From Sacculina carcini (lineage: Eukaryota; Arthropoda; Thecostraca; Sacculinidae): a stretch of 64,000 bases of DNA. The stretch covers positions 3,202,501 to 3,266,500 of the forward strand of contig OU696576.1 of NCBI GenBank assembly GCA_916048095.2, given 5' to 3'. A program made the position numbers and the translations under genes. The notes below the pieces were generated by a model, which ran no database searches, was not told the origin of the DNA, and worked only from the letters and a program-made list of their open reading frames with translations. Below, piece after piece: positions 1 through 11,065 of this stretch; positions within the stretch are counted from its first letter, which is position 1; every line of letters begins with the position of its first letter.

Positions 1-267
1 AGAAGGGTCAACATTGACTTGCAAGTAAACTCTGAAAAACCTCAGAGAGCTGCCAAGTGTGTGTGTAGCTGGCCAATCACATTATTTTTCACAGATGCAG
101 TGTGCCAGTCTCGCTGGAGTTCTCGAGCTAGAATTGTGTGTGTCGCTCTCCCATGCGCCTTGAGCCACCCCAACCATGGCCCCTTCATGTTGAAGCATGT
201 GGCCCCTGCCCTTGAAGAAGCCACCTAGGAGAGATTCATCAGGAAGTTCGTCACCTCCATCACCTGA

Positions 268-493
268 CACTGGCGGATCACATGGTGCAATTTTGGAGGG
301 GCTGAATTAATTTTGGGGGCGATCAGTCGTGCATGTATCATTATGCAACGTCTTTGCGACAATGTTCATATCAACAAATTCTGCAGAAACATTTCTCTTG
401 GCCCCTTTTAGTGAACCCCTTGATTATGAGGAGTTTATGTAAACATTTTTAGGAGGCTTCAGTCCCCTGATCCCCCCTCTGGATCCGCCAGTG
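268..493. mobile_element. short non-autonomous hAT element (226 bp)
   Basis: The ends are inverted copies: CACTGGCGGATC at 268-279 and GATCCGCCAGTG at 482-493. The flanks carry an 8-bp target duplication with one mismatch, TCACCTGA (260-267) against ACACCTGA (494-501). An 8-bp duplication and CA...TG ends are hAT features. There is no coding capacity. It sits inside the decayed hAT transposase region and separates its upstream and downstream parts. A relative with the same right end lies at 51690-51986. Confidence 0.85.
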
Positions 494-501
494 ACACCTG
501 A

Positions 502-843
502 CCCTTTCCCCTCCAGCCAGAACCAGGACATGGTGACAGAAAAGCCTAAATAAGCCAGCGACGACCCATTTGCCCTTGTGGAGAGCCCCACCGTCACGGA
601 GGAGGATGGACCCAACATTGGGGAGCTCATCAAGAAAGACGTGGACACCTGGGGCAGGATCAAAGTGGCAGAGGTAAAGTCTGGGCAATTCCCCAGCATG
701 TACAGGGAGAAGTGATCTCGCTGTTCATCAAGTACAACACGGCCTTGCCCAGCTCTGCTGCCGTGGAGCTCATGTTCAGCACTGCTGATGACGTCCTCAG
801 GCCCAATCGTGCATGCATGACCAGTGACAGGTTTGAGAAGTGA
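502..843 (+). pseudogene. decayed hAT transposase, C-terminal part
   Basis: Two reading-frame pieces join into a hAT-family C-terminus. Bases 581-715 read ...[15 protein letters not shown]... up to YREK and a stop. Bases 715-843 then read, in another frame, [34 protein letters not shown] and SDRFEK before TGA. The pattern [12 protein letters not shown]3-FS-x5-L-P-N-R is the hallmark of the hAT dimerisation domain that lets the transposase oligomerise. Known hAT proteins normally have arginine before FS, where this copy has leucine-methionine. Further hAT-like coding may lie upstream, around 160-259, before the inserted short element. With a frameshift and stops this is a relic. The family call rests on motif recognition only. 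Confidence 0.7.
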
Positions 844-964
844 CAAGTCCCTTCACCAAGGGAAACATGCAGCTCCTGGATGTTGCCTTGAGGAGGGAGA
901 GTCTGAGTCAGAGAGACTTACGTGGAATAGAACTTGTAGGCCATAGACTGGTTCCAGTGACAGT

Positions 965-1240
965 TTTTGTCTTGTTTAATTAATTTTCACTGGAAAATGC
1001 TTTGTATGATTTTTTTATAAATAATTCAACTAAATAAAGGTATTTCATCGCTCTAATCAATTACTTTAATCATTTATCGCAAGTTGAAAAAAATAATCGT
1101 TTTACCGCTTATCGCAGATTGGGTTTTTAATTTTTCTATAGATTATCGCAGGTTGGGAACAAAGTTATCGTTTTATCATTATGGCAAGTTGAAGAAAAAA
1201 GTTATCGTGGAAACCACTGCATTTACTGTGCTACCCACTG
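965..1240. repeat. degenerate AT-rich tandem repeat, possible hAT terminus
   Basis: A motif like TTATCGCAAGTTG recurs about four times between 1074 and 1210 with runs of A between copies. The right edge reads GTTATCGTGGAAACCACTG, whose complement begins CAGTGGTTTCC, a common hAT terminus. No matching left end or target duplication was found, so the assignment to a hAT-type element is only a suggestion. No coding sequence is seen. Confidence 0.4.
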
Positions 1241-2902
1241 TAGTGTTCTAGTCAAGTAAGCTCCAAGGGAATCCCACCGGCTCGGGAGAATGTTTGGTGC
1301 TCTGCTGTGAAATGGTTAATTAATTAGAATTTAATAATATATCAATTTACGTAATAAATTATAAATGTCGAAATGTATGTATATTCATTGAAATCATGTT
1401 TTTTCACTACAAATGTATCTTTTTGCTTAATATGATGAGTTTTTTCTTGAGTTGAATTACTCTAAATGTTTTTGCAGGAACAAATGCTTCAATTTGATAC
1501 CCGATTTATCCTCCAATTGGAATTGAAACACAAGTTATAAGTGAAAAAACTGCGAGGTGCAAGTCAAAATTGTGTATTTCTTTTTGTACCGGCTCGAAAA
1601 CTTCATGTCCAATGTTGCAGGGTATAGATATATTTTAGACAAAAAAAGTTGTAATTTTCGTTTTTTCATGTCAAAAAGCATGGGAAACCGTGGGGGTGTA
1701 AACATAGAAAAAGTTGTTTTTTAAACAGGTCTAATCTGCACCCGCTGATATAGTATTTCATTTAGGTTGAAGTATTATATAAGTATGTATTGTTCAATGT
1801 GCTCACTATGTAGGATTATCTGTCATTGTGAAGTTGTGAGAAAAGTTCCGATATGATTGGATCACGGCTGTTTGAAACACTCACATTGTCACGGTTCCAC
1901 GATCATCACAGCGAATAGCGCACACTCATTGACATTCATTTGGGTTTTCATGAAATAATACTTTGTGGTACAGTATAAGTCGAGTTGTACCGGGGGAAAT
2001 TAATGTTGAAGTCAGTCTGTGATACGTGAACAATAGGCAGCAATTCAACATCAAGAAATGCAAAGATTCGCAGCTCAAAAATACATATCGGAGAACAATT
2101 TACGAACGAACAATTCTCGTAGAAGGACCAATTTAGTCATTGAGTATTTTGTTGGGTTTCCCGGTCAGTGAAGGCATGACCTTGATGAACACCCGTTCAG
2201 TGATCGATGGGATGAATGTGAGCATCGGGTACTTTCGTAAGGAATCATCAGAAGAAATGCAGACAAGCACTTGAAGTCGATAAAAATACCAGTAATAACA
2301 CTTGACATGGTCCACTGGTAGCTGGAAATAGGGAACATCGCTTACTGATCATGCTGTCTAAACACGAAACAAGACTTGTACACAGTTGGGTGCTTTATGA
2401 CAGTGATCATCTGGAATCTCACCGTGTTCTGCCACGTCCTCGACCGGGAGTCGACCCTCGATACGTGCTTGCCACCGACCGTTTTTCCTCGCTCGCCCCA
2501 CATGCGACCGTTTCGCGGTGGTCCCCGCCGAGCGCACCGTTGGCTGTCTGGCCAGAGCGAAGCTGGTGTGGAGTGAGCACACTGTACAGAGTACCGTCAC
2601 CGATGTGGTAGTTCTTCTGAGAGTAGCCCTTCATGTCGTACACTCTGGACCAATATGCATCGCATTGTTAGCAAAGTGCGACTAGACCAAGTCTATAGTA
2701 GCATAGTAGTTGTCCATAGTAGCATTGGAGTCTAATCAGGAAAGACATATAAATTCATACATTGATATATAAATTTATCTGTAACCAGTCCTGGTTGAAA
2801 GGGATATTTTTGTGTGATAATCCCCTGACTGATTCCCCACATATCCTTCAACTGCAAGGAAAATGAGAAGGAAGACATGACAGTGTAAGGATACACTGTC
2901 AC
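1241..2902. other. no gene recognised
   Basis: AT-rich sequence with one GC-rich patch at about 2420-2600. Several short overlapping frames on both strands cover that patch, but none has a recognisable domain, and frames on opposite strands are equally open, as expected from base composition alone. About 2840-2902 may belong to the outer edge of the Gypsy-2 LTR, because the LINE-1 target duplication lies at 2903-2911. Confidence 0.5.
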
Positions 2903-3267
2903 CAATTCAATACGACAACGACAACGACAACGTGTATTTGCTATAGCGCCTGTAAAACACAAGCGCGAAAAAGGGAAAACATCAATTGAGATAAAACGAC
3001 AATTGTAAAGAATATGGGAGAAATGAGCAAGTAAAAGAAAGAGAAGTCACAAAACAACCAAAATTGCTAAATAGCAAGCACAGTTCCAAAAAATCAAGTG
3101 GTATGTTCAAACAATAAAATCGACAGAGAATTATTACAGAGAACATTCACAATAGAATAAATAAAGCAGCAATGAAGGAAAGGAAGCAGTAACTGTGCTG
3201 AAGACAGGGAAAAATAAGACAACGAGAATTGAAACAATCATGAAACGGAGAAACAGTTCAAACAATA

Positions 3268-6157
3268 TCACAGAGAGGCGAAAGGAGAGAGAGAGTGAGA
3301 GACGGGATCAAATGAAATGTCAAAAAGGTACAGGCGAAGCCGATGGCGGAATGACCGAAATGAAGAGGCGCGGGTGATATGAGAGGGAAGAGAATTACAC
3401 AAGCGAGGGGCGTAGAAGAAGAACGATTTAGAGGACCAGGAAGATTCATTAGATGCACGAGGACAAGCGAGAGGAGTGTGAGTCAGTGGGAGACAAAAGA
3501 TTAGCAAGATAAGAAGGTTGGTGAGGATCATGCAGAAGCTTGTAAATGAGACAGCAAAGGCGAAAATGAATTCGTGGGATGATAGGAAGCCAGTGGAGTT
3601 GAAAAAGTAGGTGAGACGTGTGGCGAGAAAAGGTAGGATGAAAGACAAATCGACAAGATTGGTTGATCACACGCTGAAGGATTAAGAGATGAGAACGAGG
3701 AGCACTAAAGTAAAGCGAGTTGCAGTAGTCTAACCTGGGGAAAATGAGAGTATGAACAAGAGTGATGGCGGAATTTTTATCAAGATAGGGACGTATAGGG
3801 TAGAGAGAGCGCAGAATAAGACGACAAGTGCGGGCGACAGAAACGATATTGTCAAAGCAGGAGAGCGAAGAGACAAAGATAGAGCCGAGATTGCGAACAG
3901 CAGTTGAGATAGGAAATGGGAGAAGAGGAGGTGAAATACGAGGTGGATGAAGGACGATGAACTCAGACTTAGAAGTATTCAAGTACAACTGCCGAGAGGC
4001 GGCCCATGAGGAAATTTCAGAAAGTATATCAGAGAGAAAGGAGGGAGTATCAGGAGTGACAGGAATGAGGAATTGGATGTCATCGGCATAGATTTTGAAA
4101 GCAATGGAATGTTTTCGAAGAACAGGGCAAAGAGAAGACATATAAAGATTAAATAATAGTGGGCCAAGGACGGAACCTTGGGGAACACCAGATCGAAGAG
4201 GGAAGTGAGCAGAGGTAGAGGAATTGAAGTCAACTGAGTAAGTACGATCAGTGAGGTAAGATTTCAGAAGAGAAAGGGCGGAAGAAGATAGACCCAAACA
4301 GGAAAGATCACGAATAATAATAGGGTGACTAACAAGATCAAAAGCCGAGGACAGATCAAGTAATACCAAGAGGACAGATTGACGGTAGGAGAAGTGTGAA
4401 AGGGTATCATTACACAAGGAAATAAGTACAGATTCAGTAGAGTGAGCAGAGCGGAAACCAGATTGACACGGGTCAAGGAATTTAGAGATGTAAGGAGAGA
4501 GTTGCAATGAAATAGCGGATTCAAGGAGTTTGGAGGGAAGACTGAGGAGATATATAGGACGGTAATTGGTGAGAGCAGCGGGATCAAGAGTAGGTTTTTT
4601 TATAATGGGTCGAACAATAGCATGTTTGTCTGGCAAGAAAACACCATGCAGAAAAGAAGAGTTGATAAGGTGGAGAAGGTAAGGCACAAGAGAAGGAAGA
4701 GACACAGAAATAGCTCGAAAATTAATTGAGTCCGAGGGAGAGTGGGACATCTTGATTGAAGACAAAAGGTGGAGAATGTCAGGAAGCGAGACAAAAGAAA
4801 ATGAAGGAAAATTTTCGGAAGTGCGAGTATGACAGAGGGAGGATCGGAAAGGAGGGATATTCTTTAGAACATAATCAATTTTTGCAGAGAAAAAAGACGC
4901 AAACTGAGAGGCTGTAAGATCACACGAGGTAGAAGGAGATCGGAGACCGCAGAGAGAATTGAGAGAGGACCAAAGCGATTTAGAAGAACGGGAAAGGGAA
5001 GCAAGTTTGGATTTGTAAAAATCTTGTTTGGCAATATGTAATGCAGAAACATAAGACGACCGGGCAGAGCAAAGTAGTTCCCAATCCTGTGAAGATCGAG
5101 TTCTTCTCCAGACAGTTTCGGCACGCCGCTGAGTATGTTTAAGAGAATGAAGATGAGAGGAGAACCAAGGGGGAGAAGAAGTGAGAGGTTTAGACCGAGT
5201 GACCAAAGGAAACAAAAAATCATTTATACCTGAGAGAACATCTGAAATGGCTGGAAAAATATCGCGGAGAGGGAGCCAGTAGAAGCGGTCGAGAGGAAGT
5301 AAGGAAGATAAAAGTGAAGTAAATTTAGCAGGATCAAACTGTTTGTAATTGCGATAAGAGCATGGTGGAGGACAAGCAGCACGGGAGAAAGGAAGTGAAG
5401 AAATCAAGAGGCAATGGTCAGAAATATTTGGATCAGAAGGCAATGTGAAAACATCAGGAGGAGGACGGTCTGAGGAGATAGCGGGAGCGGGAGAGAGAAA
5501 TAGGTCAAGAGAGTGACCAGATATGTGAGTAGGAGAAGAATTCAAAATTGATAGACCGAGTGCCTGAAGAAGAGAAATGAAGTTTTGACAGTAAGGATTA
5601 TTGGATGGGGAGTCAACCCAGAAATTGAAATCCCCTACGACGATGAAGTCGCTGGAGAAACGCGAGGAGACAGCATCGATGAGGTAAGGAAATTCGTTAA
5701 GGAAAAGAGGAGATGAGCCAGGGTGATTATGACGGTAGACTATCAAAAAACAAAATTTAGAGAAAGAAGGAACAGCAAGGGAGAGTGCAAGGAATTCAAA
5801 TGAGGAGCAATCCGGAATCAGGTCATTTACAGGAGAAACAGAGAAAGACTTGGAAAATATACAGCCAACTCCACCGCCAGAAGATTTAGAATGTGAGCGA
5901 GATTTGTGCAAGAAATTGTAAGAGGAGGGAATATTTGCAGCGAAAGAAGAAACATCAGAATCGAGAAGCCAGGTTTCAGTTAAACACAAAATAGAGAGAT
6001 TGAATGAAGAGATTAAATTACAGATCGGAAGAGTTTTATTTCTGCAGGAACGAATGTTAAGAAGCCCAATGGAGAGATGAGAAGGACGGGATGTTGGAGG
6101 GAAAGTAATAGGGGTAGCAACAGTAGAGTGAGAGGAGTGGTGAGAAAGGGGAAGTAG
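3268..6157 (-). pseudogene. LINE-1 ORF2: AP endonuclease + reverse transcriptase
   Basis: The frame reads, in order, an AP-type endonuclease (LLNIRSCRNK, LTETWL, GDFNFWVD, ISDHCLL) and a reverse transcriptase with NYRPI, LLDLSSAFD (motif A), SGVPQGSVLGP (motif B) and YADDI (motif C). It ends with the RLDYCNSL and LHWLPI segments typical of L2/CR1-like LINEs. The endonuclease nicks target DNA and the RT copies the element RNA at the nick. The main frame ends at 3449. The C-terminal tail continues in another frame to 3268, because this copy lacks 17 bases still present in the copy at 40612-41990. The frame is the same as that of the preceding ORF1 fragment, separated from it only by a TGA at 6158-6160. 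The catalytic motifs look intact. Exact clade placement is inference. Confidence 0.88.
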
Positions 6158-6566
6158 TCAAGCCTGAGGAGAAGCAACAGGAGAATCATCAGTCGCAGTG
6201 CGGAGGCGAAGAGAATTACGCACACCGATGAATGAAGGGCAAGAGGAGCTGAAAGACGAGTGGGAGTGAGGACGTCCTGCCTGAGCACAGTTGCGGCATT
6301 TAGCTGCCCCAGTACGATCACATTGAGAGGACCGATGAGGACCTGCACAATGTCCACAAGATTCAGGGTGATTACAGTGGATGGCCTTGTGGCCCAGACC
6401 AGCACAGCGGAAGCAGCGAGCTACCCAGAAGCGGTCGTACACCGCACACGACTGCAAGCCCACGAACAACCGGTCTCCCATAGAGCGGATCAGAGAGCGG
6501 CATTTCGGTGACAAAGAAAACACCGCATGAACGCCTGAGGTCTTGGGTTTCGTCAAGAATACAGCA
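6158..6566 (-). pseudogene. LINE-1 ORF1 C-terminal part with zinc knuckles
   Basis: The fragment has three Cys/His clusters: CFRCAGLGHKAIHC (C-x2-C-x4-H-x4-C), CGHCAGPHRSSQC, and a third starting CRNC. This cluster type is found at the C-terminus of ORF1 proteins in many invertebrate LINEs and in gag proteins, where it binds nucleic acid. The upstream part is missing because the insertion is 5'-truncated at 6566. The last residues are SPVASPQA, followed by TGA and then directly by the ORF2 frame. Confidence 0.8.
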
Positions 6567-6702
6567 CAATTCAATTCAAATTCCCATTTTCCCCCTCACT
6601 CTCCCATACAAGCTCACACAAATTCAAACTCATTGCTTAATCGATAAATTCAAGACAGTTTAAATTAAACTACATTTAAATCAATAACTCGTAATAAACA
6701 TC
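6567..6702 (-). repeat. Gypsy-2 3' LTR, outer part
   Basis: This stretch matches 23355-23480 closely (shared CTCACTCTCCCATACAAGCT and ATCGATAAATTCAAGACAGT). Its continuation is found on the far side of Gypsy-1 at 11037-11065, and the joined pieces reproduce the uninterrupted copy at 23360-23511. It is therefore an LTR split by Gypsy-1, with ACATC duplicated at 6698-6702 and 11037-11041. The far LTR edge is unclear because LINE-1 inserted near it. Confidence 0.75.
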
Positions 6703-7090
6703 TGTATTTTAATGTAAGCACGAAAAATAAGAAAGAACAAGAAAGCACAATTTCACACGATCACACCGCAACTCAATGCACTAAATACTACTCTCTCCAC
6801 CGAACAACACTCTAAACCACTGCAGAAACACCACACTCTCACTTCACCATTAACGCACTGCCCATCATGCACGAGCGACCGTTGACTCCGGGCGGATACC
6901 ACCCGCGCATGCATGCACTCATCGCTCGCGCTTGTGTGACGCAGCTACCTCCGAGCGCGCATACAACAACGTACACAAAATCACACTCCCACGTACGCAC
7001 ACAAATACATATGCACGCACACACAATTATATATAGTACAAAATATAATACCATGCAATATACACAGAATAAACTCACCAATCACTCACA
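6703..7090 (-). repeat. Gypsy-1 3' LTR
   Basis: A direct repeat of 10630-11036, starting TGTATTT and ending ACA. It contains a purine/pyrimidine-alternating stretch rich in CGCACACA and a TATATA segment. Its inner border touches the pyrimidine-rich strand AATCCCCCTGATTC (7091-7104), which read on the minus strand is the polypurine tract that primes plus-strand DNA synthesis. Confidence 0.88.
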
Positions 7091-7104
7091 AATCCCCCTG
7101 ATTC
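7091..7104 (-). other. Gypsy-1 polypurine tract
   Basis: On the minus strand this reads GAATCAGGGGGATT immediately before the LTR start TGTGAGTG. A purine run directly upstream of the 3' LTR is the expected RNase-H-resistant primer for plus-strand synthesis. The position supports the 7090 LTR border. Confidence 0.7.
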
Positions 7105-7113
7105 TAAGAATCA

Positions 7114-8690
7114 CTATGCCCGATTAGAATTATACACGACATAATCATTGAACCGCGCCGGACGCTGACTCTGTCGCTGTGGTCGCGTCTGCTGCTGATC
7201 GCTACTCGCCGGATCAGTCCCAGCAGTCCTCTCACCGTACACCATGACGGCAGGCTCGCCGTCGTCCGCCACGTCACCGCTCGCCTCGTCCAATGAGTTC
7301 GTGCCGCCACCGTTCTCCGTCTCCGCCCGTGGTCTGACATCACCCACGTGCCTGTTGATGTCATCGACGGCCACAACGAGGTCTGACACGACACTTGTGG
7401 CGGTACCCCTGCGACCGACAGGATCACACCGATATCCGCGCTGCCTCACCCAGACAGGATCGCCGACCTCATAATTGCAGCCACGTACAGATGTGCTGCA
7501 CTGTCGCGGGAGTTCATCACGCATTCGCACTCTGTATCGATACACACCATCAACAGGTCTGCGACCGGCGTCATCGCTTGGCGTCAAATTGTGCAGTATC
7601 ACAGCCTCTCTCACACTGCACTGTTTCCTCGCCACAATGGTCTTGACAGTCCAATGCGATCTCTCCGCTATGCCGTTTCCTTCTGGGCGAAAAGCACACC
7701 GATAGCGAATGACACTGGGCGAAGCACACCCCAACGTTCCATCGCCCGCACAAAAGACTGTCCACGAAAAGACGTGTCGTTGTCCAGGAGTATCTCATTT
7801 GGGGGTCCACGCTCACTAGAAATATCATCGAAAATGTCCGCCACTTCATCGCTGCTGCGAATGCGAACCTTGCGCCAGAGAGAAAACCTCGAAGGACCAC
7901 AATCGATGACAGACACATACAACAAAATACGCACATGCACAAAATCTGCTGCCAGTCGGTGCCAGTTTTGATTCACGCTCAGTTTCCCGTGTCTCCATTT
8001 CACCGCCGCCGGGCAAATCGAATTGCAGATGTCACACGACCTCAAAACATCTGCGACTTCCCGTTTGCTCACGTCAAGCCTTTTCCTCCGGCAAAAGTAC
8101 CGCGTTCGGTGGATGCCCGGATGTCCTGCGTCGTGGTGAATCTGCCTGATGCGAGAACGCACGTCAGTACGTTCAGCACCTGCGGCACACACTGATTTGT
8201 CCTGTTTCAACCAGTGACCAGGCACACAAGTCAGGCAATCTGCTTTATTCCTCTCAGACGTCACCTTCATTACTTCAACCGTCAGGTCGTACTCGTCCAA
8301 CAATCCACCGATGATCTCTAGTCGGCGCCTGATCAGCAACTCACTACAGGCGGTGGTCCTGACACGCTCATTTGCCGTTAGCAGTCCCCTGAGCCATACA
8401 TGCACCGTGGATGAATATGTGAACAGCATAATTTTTCGAAATTTGAGCTTAATCGCCAGGCCAAGCCCCTTCATCACGGCCTCTAGCTCACTGAGGTTTA
8501 TGTGGTGGCAGTCCCTTCTCAACCAGCAGGCATCCTCCACCGTCTCGCCATTCACCTCAACCAACGCACCAATGGCAATGTTGCTGGCGTCTACCCATAC
8601 ACTCGCCGAATCACCATCGATCTTCCACACGCCTCTCACGGGATCGCTATGCTATAGTCTCGACATCACTTCGTTCACATGACTCTGGAG
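7114..8690 (-). pseudogene. Gypsy-1 RNase H and integrase
   Basis: RNase H begins at about 8620 with WVDASNIAIG and continues with LSELEAVMKG, giving two of its acidic residues. The usual third acidic site appears changed: the text reads FTYSSTVHVW where relatives have TDS. Integrase follows with an HHCC zinc domain (HHDAGHPGIH...CDICNS) and the catalytic core (ADFVHV, LLDNDTSF, and E in PEGNGIAERSH). A frameshift between about 7700 and 7740 moves the integrase C-terminus into another frame, which ends at 7114. The C-terminal region reads NYEVGDPVWVRQRGYR, an SH3-like integrase tail. Confidence 0.85.
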
Positions 8691-9589
8691 TGCCGAGTCA
8701 CAAATCGGTTCGTCCCAGCTGTTTGTCGCTTCGGATGCAAGTCGCTTGATGTACGAAGCGGCAACTCGCAGCCAGCCACCGACAGGATAATGCGACACCC
8801 CATTGTTGCACAGTGAAAACACGACTCATCTCGTGAGCTGTTCCGAACACTCACCCACGGCATTGTCCCTTTTCCACATCAACTTGCCAGACTCTGGCGA
8901 AAACACGTGTAAGCCGAGCACTCGGGTTCCGTTAGAGAGCTTTTGAATCTCTTCCGATTCAAGACCGTACTTGGCAAAGTGCTCCTTCACTGCTTCGGGT
9001 GACACAATGTTTCCGTCAATGAGAACATCGTCAACATATTCCGATGTCCCACGTCTTATCTGGCTGTTTTGTGCCATCACCGAGTCGACCACCGTATGCA
9101 TGATCATGGGCGCCTCACTCAATCCGAATCCAAGCCTGGTCAAGCAGTGCAGCATTGTCTCCCTTCATCCGCCATTCCCTCAGCTTCTCATTGCATACGT
9201 CAGCATCTGCAGAACGAGTGTTTATTGTGTTTATTTAATTCTCGGAAATCGAGGACCGGTCTCACTTTGTTCTTGTTCTCTTGGGTTACTGCCATCAGGG
9301 GAATCAAACAGCGGGCAGGCCTATGTACACTCTTATCATAGGGAATCAGCCATTTGTTTCTGATCCACTCATTGATCTCTCTGTCAAATGACTCCTTGGC
9401 GTGTTGCCTCACATGATATTGTGCAGTTTCGTTTGTCAAACGCTGCGGCTCGTGTTCGTCAAGCCACTTCCACTTGCAAGTCCACATGTTTTTAGCTGCA
9501 TCAAACCGTGCCTCATGTCCAGGTTTTGACTCAACAATATCACCAGCCGTAGCACAGTATGCAGGCTTGGCACTCACTTGAAAACGCAC
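8675..9589 (-). pseudogene. Gypsy-1 reverse transcriptase, internally deleted
   Basis: The N-terminal part (9589-9200) reads through PARCLIPLMAV and KVRPVLDFRELN, the usual fingers region. The catalytic loop, YVDDVLIDG, is in the next open piece (9155-8826), followed by RVLGLHVFSP and WKRDN. Around 9150-9170 the text passes from NAALLD straight to LTRLGFGLSEAP. The segment normally between these, which includes the rest of catalytic motif A and the strand after it, is missing, and a frameshift accompanies it. The thumb and connection (8863-8675) are recognisable from HYPVGGWLRVAAS. This copy cannot make an active enzyme. Confidence 0.85.
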
Positions 9590-9905
9590 CCCACCGTCAG
9601 CACGTACGCAAACACCCCCTGCGCTGATATGGCGTTCATTCCTAGAATCATATCATATCCCATCGGCTTGTGCTGCACAACAAGGACTTTTACAACAACT
9701 GACTGTTTCTCGACACTCACACAATATTCACCAACACCCGAACAGTCAAAGCTCATGCCACCCAGAGTATTCACATGAGTCGTTACTGGTGTCCATATTC
9801 TACAAACTCAAATCCACACAATACAGCGAGAACAACCGGTATCAACAGGCACACAAGACTCACGTTGATTAATAAACACAGTGACTGAAGGAAGCGCCTC
9901 ATTGC
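9574..9905 (-). pseudogene. Gypsy-1 aspartic protease
   Basis: A retropepsin-like segment: the active-site region reads VDTGCSRCIV (D-T-G) and the second hallmark reads MILGMNAI. It lies directly after gag and partly overlaps the start of the RT frame. A stop codon follows the active-site motif, so the protease is broken. Retropepsin normally cleaves the gag-pol polyprotein. Confidence 0.75.
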
Positions 9906-10608
9906 TCAATGAGGAGAGGGTGCTGGCGCTGACGAACCCTCACCTTCCTCGTTTCCCTGACAGTCCTTCGCCATGTGACCCAACTTGAAACAATTGTAAC
10001 ATCGTATCCGATATTTCCTTTTGGGGCACTCTCTACTTAAATGACCAGTCTGATTGCAAATATAGCATTTTCGGGGTGAAAGCGACCCGGCATTGGCGGC
10101 TGGACAGTTTGGCGGGCTTTTTGTCGTTTGCAACACGATGCGAGTTCTGCTCGTGATATCCCTCAATGACAGAGACTCTGACACTGTGCTTGCACGAATA
10201 CTGGTCGCCACGTGCTCGGGTAGGCCATTTACAAATGCACATATCAGCAGATTATCGGATACGCCACCGAATGAAACTGCGAGTTTTTTTCAAATCTGCT
10301 AAATATACGTCAGGCGACTGACCTTCTTGCAGACACCGACTGGTGAACTGGTGAACTGCACGGAATATGTCCACTCCAAACGCCGAGAACAAAGCGCTGC
10401 GAGTCCCTTTCGCACAAGGGCGAATTTCATCCGGCAGTTGGGAAGACACGACAAACGCGCCTTTTGAGAGATGCAGTGGCACTACGCTTATCACATCGAC
10501 GCCTTTGAGCTGACACATCATCTCCGTGCGAGTCCACCATTCCACAATGTCACTCTGACCATCAAATTCTGGTATCACGCGAGCGTCGAAACCACATGAA
10601 AACTCCAT
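9906..10608 (-). pseudogene. Gypsy-1 gag with two CCHC zinc knuckles
   Basis: Starts with ATG at 10608 (MEFSCGFDARVIPEFDG), about 22 bases inside the 5' LTR. The capsid-like part includes DIVEWWTRTEMMCQLKGVD. The nucleocapsid part holds CYICNQTGHLSREC and CYNCFKLGHMAKDC, both C-x2-C-x4-H-x4-C. A single-base shift in the A run near 10290 divides the frame in two. A tail of acidic and proline-rich residues ends at 9906. Gag packages the element RNA. Confidence 0.88.
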
Positions 10609-10629
10609 TGTTTGAAGGGCCGGTTAGCT

Positions 10630-11036
10630 TGTATTTGAATGTAAGCACGAAAAATAAAAAATAACAAGAAAGCACAATTTCACACGATCACACGGCAACT
10701 CAATGCACTAAATACTACTCTCTCCACCGAACAACACTCTAAACCACTGCACAAACACCACACTCTCACTTCACCAGTGAACAAACACTGCCCAACATGC
10801 ACGAGCGACCGTCGACTCCGGGCGGATACCACTCGCGCATGCATGCACTCATCGCTCGCGCTTGTGTGACGCAGCTACCTCCGCGCGCGCATACAACAAC
10901 GTACACAAAATCACACTCCCACGTACGCACACAAATACATATGCACCAACACACAATTATATATAGTAAAAAATATAATACCATGCAATATACACACAAT
11001 AAACTCACCAATGCAATAGACAATAAACATAATACA
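10630..11036 (-). repeat. Gypsy-1 5' LTR
   Basis: The promoter-bearing LTR for the minus-strand element, starting TGTATTT and ending AATACA on the plus strand. It is followed by the ACATC target duplication. It carries about 16 bases near its outer end that the other LTR lacks. No clear tRNA-complementary primer site (TGG...) is visible just inside; that sequence reads AGCTAACCGGCCC on the minus strand. Confidence 0.85.
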
Positions 11037-11065
11037 ACATCACAACGGCAATAATTACAACAACA
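11037..11065 (-). repeat. Gypsy-2 3' LTR, inner part
   Basis: This continues the LTR interrupted by Gypsy-1, reading ACATCACAACGGCAATAATT and then ACAACAACA. The next bases, CTCCCCCCAG, read on the minus strand as CTGGGGGGAG, a polypurine tract abutting the LTR start TGTTGTTG. The same junction-free sequence occurs at 23476-23511. Confidence 0.75.

Larger units (their letters stand above)
2912..6566 (-). mobile_element. LINE-1: L2/CR1-type non-LTR retrotransposon, 5'-truncated
   Basis: A minus-strand LINE flanked by an exact 9-bp target duplication, CAATTCAAT, at 2903-2911 and 6567-6575. Its 3' end, at the left, is a short simple repeat reading CGTTGT units on the element's sense strand. The body holds the end of a zinc-knuckle ORF1 and a long endonuclease plus reverse transcriptase ORF. 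The 5' end is cut within ORF1, a usual result of incomplete target-primed reverse transcription. A second, shorter copy lies at 40612-41990 and shares the whole 3' part with few differences, so the family moved fairly recently. Confidence 0.9.
6703..11036 (-). mobile_element. Gypsy-1: Ty3/Gypsy LTR retrotransposon, complete but defective
   Basis: Two direct LTRs (6703-7090 and 10630-11036) bound an internal region coding, on the minus strand, gag, protease, reverse transcriptase, RNase H and integrase in Ty3/Gypsy order. The 5-bp target duplication ACATC is at 6698-6702 and 11037-11041. It inserted inside the LTR of Gypsy-2, a related older element. The LTRs differ by an indel of about 17 bp near one end plus scattered substitutions. 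Frameshifts in gag and integrase, a stop in the protease region and a deletion in the RT make this copy non-autonomous. Confidence 0.92.

Noticed and set aside
2351..2643. Several overlapping frames in a GC-rich patch
   Set aside because: Open on both strands with no domain or motif; I considered a piggyBac-like transposase but could not find its catalytic pattern.
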